Source of the DNA: Actinokineospora sp. NBRC 105648
GTDB taxonomy: Bacteria; Actinomycetota; Actinomycetes; Mycobacteriales; Pseudonocardiaceae
Direction of reading: 5' to 3'
Length of the DNA stretch: 64,000 nucleotides
Assembly (NCBI RefSeq): GCF_030269645.1
Contig: NZ_BSTR01000012.1
Location: 1-64,000, forward strand
Shown: positions 62,666 through 64,000 of the stretch, one piece after another
How positions within the stretch are numbered: position 1 is the first letter of the stretch
How the letters are laid out: every line of letters starts with the position of its first letter
Notes under the pieces: model-generated
The model's input: the letters and a program-made list of their open reading frames with translations, nothing else
The model's database searches: none
What the model was told of the DNA's origin: nothing
Program-made: the position numbers and the translations under genes

Positions 62666-62872
62666 CTAACCGCAGCACCCGCCGCCGCAGCACCCGCCGC
62701 CACCGCTGGGCGCGGGCGCCCCGGCCCGCCCGGCGAGCCCGGCCATCGACAGCAGCTTGACGGTGTCACCGTGGCCGTCCGGGCAGGTGGCCGGTTCGCT
62801 GGAGGCACTCATGGCGCGTTGGACGTCGAAGGTCGACCCGCACTCGCGGCACCGGAACTCGTAGGTAGGCAC
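62666..62872 (-). CDS. FmdB-type zinc ribbon protein
   Basis: The protein has 68 residues. PTYEFRCRECGSTFDVQRAM and ATCPDGHGD form the small zinc ribbon of the FmdB/CxxC_CxxC_SSSS family with one Cys replaced by His. The tail GGGGCCGGGCCG is a Gly/Cys cluster that could bind metal. Members are often linked to formamidase or amidase genes; the function is unknown. GTG 62872 is preceded by a G-run. Its stop is 20 nt from that of the convergent dehydrogenase. Confidence 0.85.
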   Translation of the reverse strand: MPTYEFRCRECGSTFDVQRAMSASSEPATCPDGHGDTVKLLSMAGLAGRAGAPAPSGGGGCCGGGCCG

Positions 62873-62937
62873 GCCCCCCATTGTGCACGCCGCTGTGCAC
62901 GCCGCCCCGGTCGTCTCCGGGCGAGCGGGTGCCGGTC

Positions 62938-63321
62938 TCAGCGCGCGCGCCGCCGCAGGACCAGGCCGGCCACGGACTGGAAGCCGAGCCGCTGGTAGAA
63001 GCCGACCGTGTCGGCGTCGCAGCACACGTCGATCCCGTAGAGCGGGCCGATCTCGTCGAGCAGGCGGGTGACCAGCCCGGCGCCGATGCCGCGGCCCTGG
63101 TGCGCGGGGAGCACCTCGACCAGCGACACCGAGGCCATCAGCACCCCGTCGGACAGCGCGGTGGCGAAACCGACCAGGTCGGGGCCCTCGTGGGCCAGCA
63201 CGACGTGCGCCGCGCCGCGCAGGACCGCCAGCCGGTCCGGGGGCGGGGTCGGCCAGCCGACGAAGAACCCCGCGAGGTCGCCGGAGGCGACACCCGCGGG
63301 GCCGGTTCGGTACTCGATCAC
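62938..63321 (-). CDS. GNAT-family N-acetyltransferase
   Basis: The protein has 127 residues. The acetyl-CoA motif A is VSLVEVLPAHQGRGIGAGLVTRLLDEIG (QGRGIG), followed by IDVCCDADTVGFYQRLGFQSVAGLVLRR (motif B, with Tyr). There is a short N-terminal part (GFFVGWPTPPPDRLAVLRGA). The GTG overlaps the aldo/keto reductase stop (GTGA), so it is its operon partner. The substrate is unknown. Confidence 0.88.
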   Translation of the reverse strand: MIEYRTGPAGVASGDLAGFFVGWPTPPPDRLAVLRGAAHVVLAHEGPDLVGFATALSDGVLMASVSLVEVLPAHQGRGIGAGLVTRLLDEIGPLYGIDVCCDADTVGFYQRLGFQSVAGLVLRRRAR

Positions 63322-64000
63322 GGGGTGACGGTCAGCCGGGGGTCGGTCTCCACGACGCCCTCGAGCACCTCGTCGATCTTCTTCAGCAGGTCGCCGTCGA
63401 GCTTCTTGCCCGCCGCCGCGACGTTCTCGGTGACCTGCTCCGGGCGGGAGGCGCCGATGATCGCCGAGGCCACGTTCGGGTTCTGCAGCACCCAGGCCAC
63501 CGCCAGCTGCGCGAGCGAGAGGCCCGCCTCGTCGGCGAGCGGCTTGAGCCCCTGCACGGCGGTGAGCACGTCGTCGCGCAGCCAGCGCGAGATCATGTTC
63601 TTGCCGCCCGCCTCGTCAGTCGCGCGGGAGCCCGCGGGCGGCTCGGCGCCGGGCTGGTACTTGCCGGTCAGCACGCCCTGCGCGATCGGCGACCAGACGA
63701 TCTGCGAGATGCCCTCGCGCTCCGAGGCCGGGACGACCTGCTCCTCGATGATCCGCCAGAGCATCGAGTACTGCGGCTGGTTGGAGATCAGCGGCACGCC
63801 CAGCTCCCTGGCCAGCGCGGCACCGCGGGTGATCTGCTCGCCGGTCCACTCCGAGACCCCGACGTAGAGCACCTTGCCCTGGCGGACCAGGTCGGCGAAG
63901 GCGAGGAAGGTCTCCTCCAGCGGTACCGTCCGGTCGAACCGGTGCGCCTGGTAGAGGTCGACGTAGTCGGTGCCCAGCCGCTGGAGCGAGGCGTTGGCGG
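63318..64000 (-). CDS. Aldo/keto reductase (Kv-beta-like), N-terminus beyond the window
   Basis: About 227 C-terminal residues are present. The frame continues to the window edge: ANASLQRLGTDYVDLYQAHR and FADLVRQGKVLYVGVSEW contain the strand carrying the catalytic His (QAHR) and the conserved LGTDYVDLY. PLISNQPQYSMLWRIIEEQV and the NADPH-binding IIGASRPEQVTENVAA follow. It resembles the potassium-channel beta/YghZ-type reductases. The catalytic Tyr and Lys lie in the missing part. It reduces carbonyls with NADPH; the substrate is unknown. Confidence 0.93.
   Translation of the reverse strand, partial: ANASLQRLGTDYVDLYQAHRFDRTVPLEETFLAFADLVRQGKVLYVGVSEWTGEQITRGAALARELGVPLISNQPQYSMLWRIIEEQVVPASEREGISQIVWSPIAQGVLTGKYQPGAEPPAGSRATDEAGGKNMISRWLRDDVLTAVQGLKPLADEAGLSLAQLAVAWVLQNPNVASAIIGASRPEQVTENVAAAGKKLDGDLLKKIDEVLEGVVETDPRLTVTP

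Overview
The window is high-GC chromosomal DNA from an actinomycete, most likely a member of the Pseudonocardiales. This rests on several observations: the conserved block nrtL-lysA-hom-thrC-thrB-rho-rpmE-prfA-prmC-tsaC-wecA-atp operon-DUF2550-cobalamin adenosyltransferase-murA, followed later by nucS, which mirrors the order in mycobacteria; many leaderless GTG starts with a TANNNT box 6-7 nt upstream; a NucS mismatch endonuclease; XRE/DUF397 regulator pairs; an F420-type oxidoreductase; and an Arg/Asp-rich insertion in Rho. There are no rRNA or tRNA genes, no CRISPR array, no prophage and no transposase gene.

Layout. 1-5.3 kb: the end of a sugar ABC ATPase gene, a secreted lytic transglycosylase, a cation-diffusion-facilitator exporter with a palindrome in its promoter, and a DUF305/DUF3105/DUF3105 membrane and lipoprotein cluster. 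5.3-10.8 kb: an ArgS-like protein without a catalytic core, then lysA-hom-thrC-thrB as a tightly overlapping lysine/threonine operon. 10.8-20.4 kb: rho with a long leader, L31, release factor 1 and its methyltransferase, two membrane proteins, tsaC, wecA and atpI. 20.4-30.1 kb: the F1Fo ATP synthase genes. atpC is separated from atpD by a SigE-family sigma factor and a partner membrane protein on the opposite strand. 30.2-34.3 kb: cobalamin adenosyltransferase, murA (Asp at the fosfomycin-target Cys position) and a B12-dependent ethylmalonyl-CoA mutase. 34.4-43.7 kb: a mixed region (SanA-like protein, gamma-glutamyltransferase, molybdopterin oxidoreductase, enoyl-CoA hydratase-like protein, YiiX-like hydrolase, AraC regulator divergent from a cysteine hydrolase). 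43.8-54.3 kb: a chitinase with DasR-type operators, a two-component system, a Nudix hydrolase, nucS, an XRE/DUF397 pair, small membrane proteins, and a TetR/LLM-oxidoreductase divergent pair with twin operators. 54.7-64 kb: a sodium:solute symporter, a DUF3558-like lipoprotein, dhaK-dhaL-dhaM, a tandem 3-hydroxyacyl-CoA dehydrogenase, an FmdB-type zinc ribbon, a GNAT and an aldo/keto reductase.

The most unusual feature is a family of three 141-143 bp inverted-repeat elements (35694-35834, 41593-41733, 41863-42005). Each has an outer 31-bp stem whose sequence differs between copies while the pairing is kept. A middle and an inner stem are also kept, and the apical loop is G-rich and similar between copies. 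All three lie between convergently transcribed genes. This covariation points to selection on structure, or to a mobile hairpin family, and it is not explained by any gene in the window.
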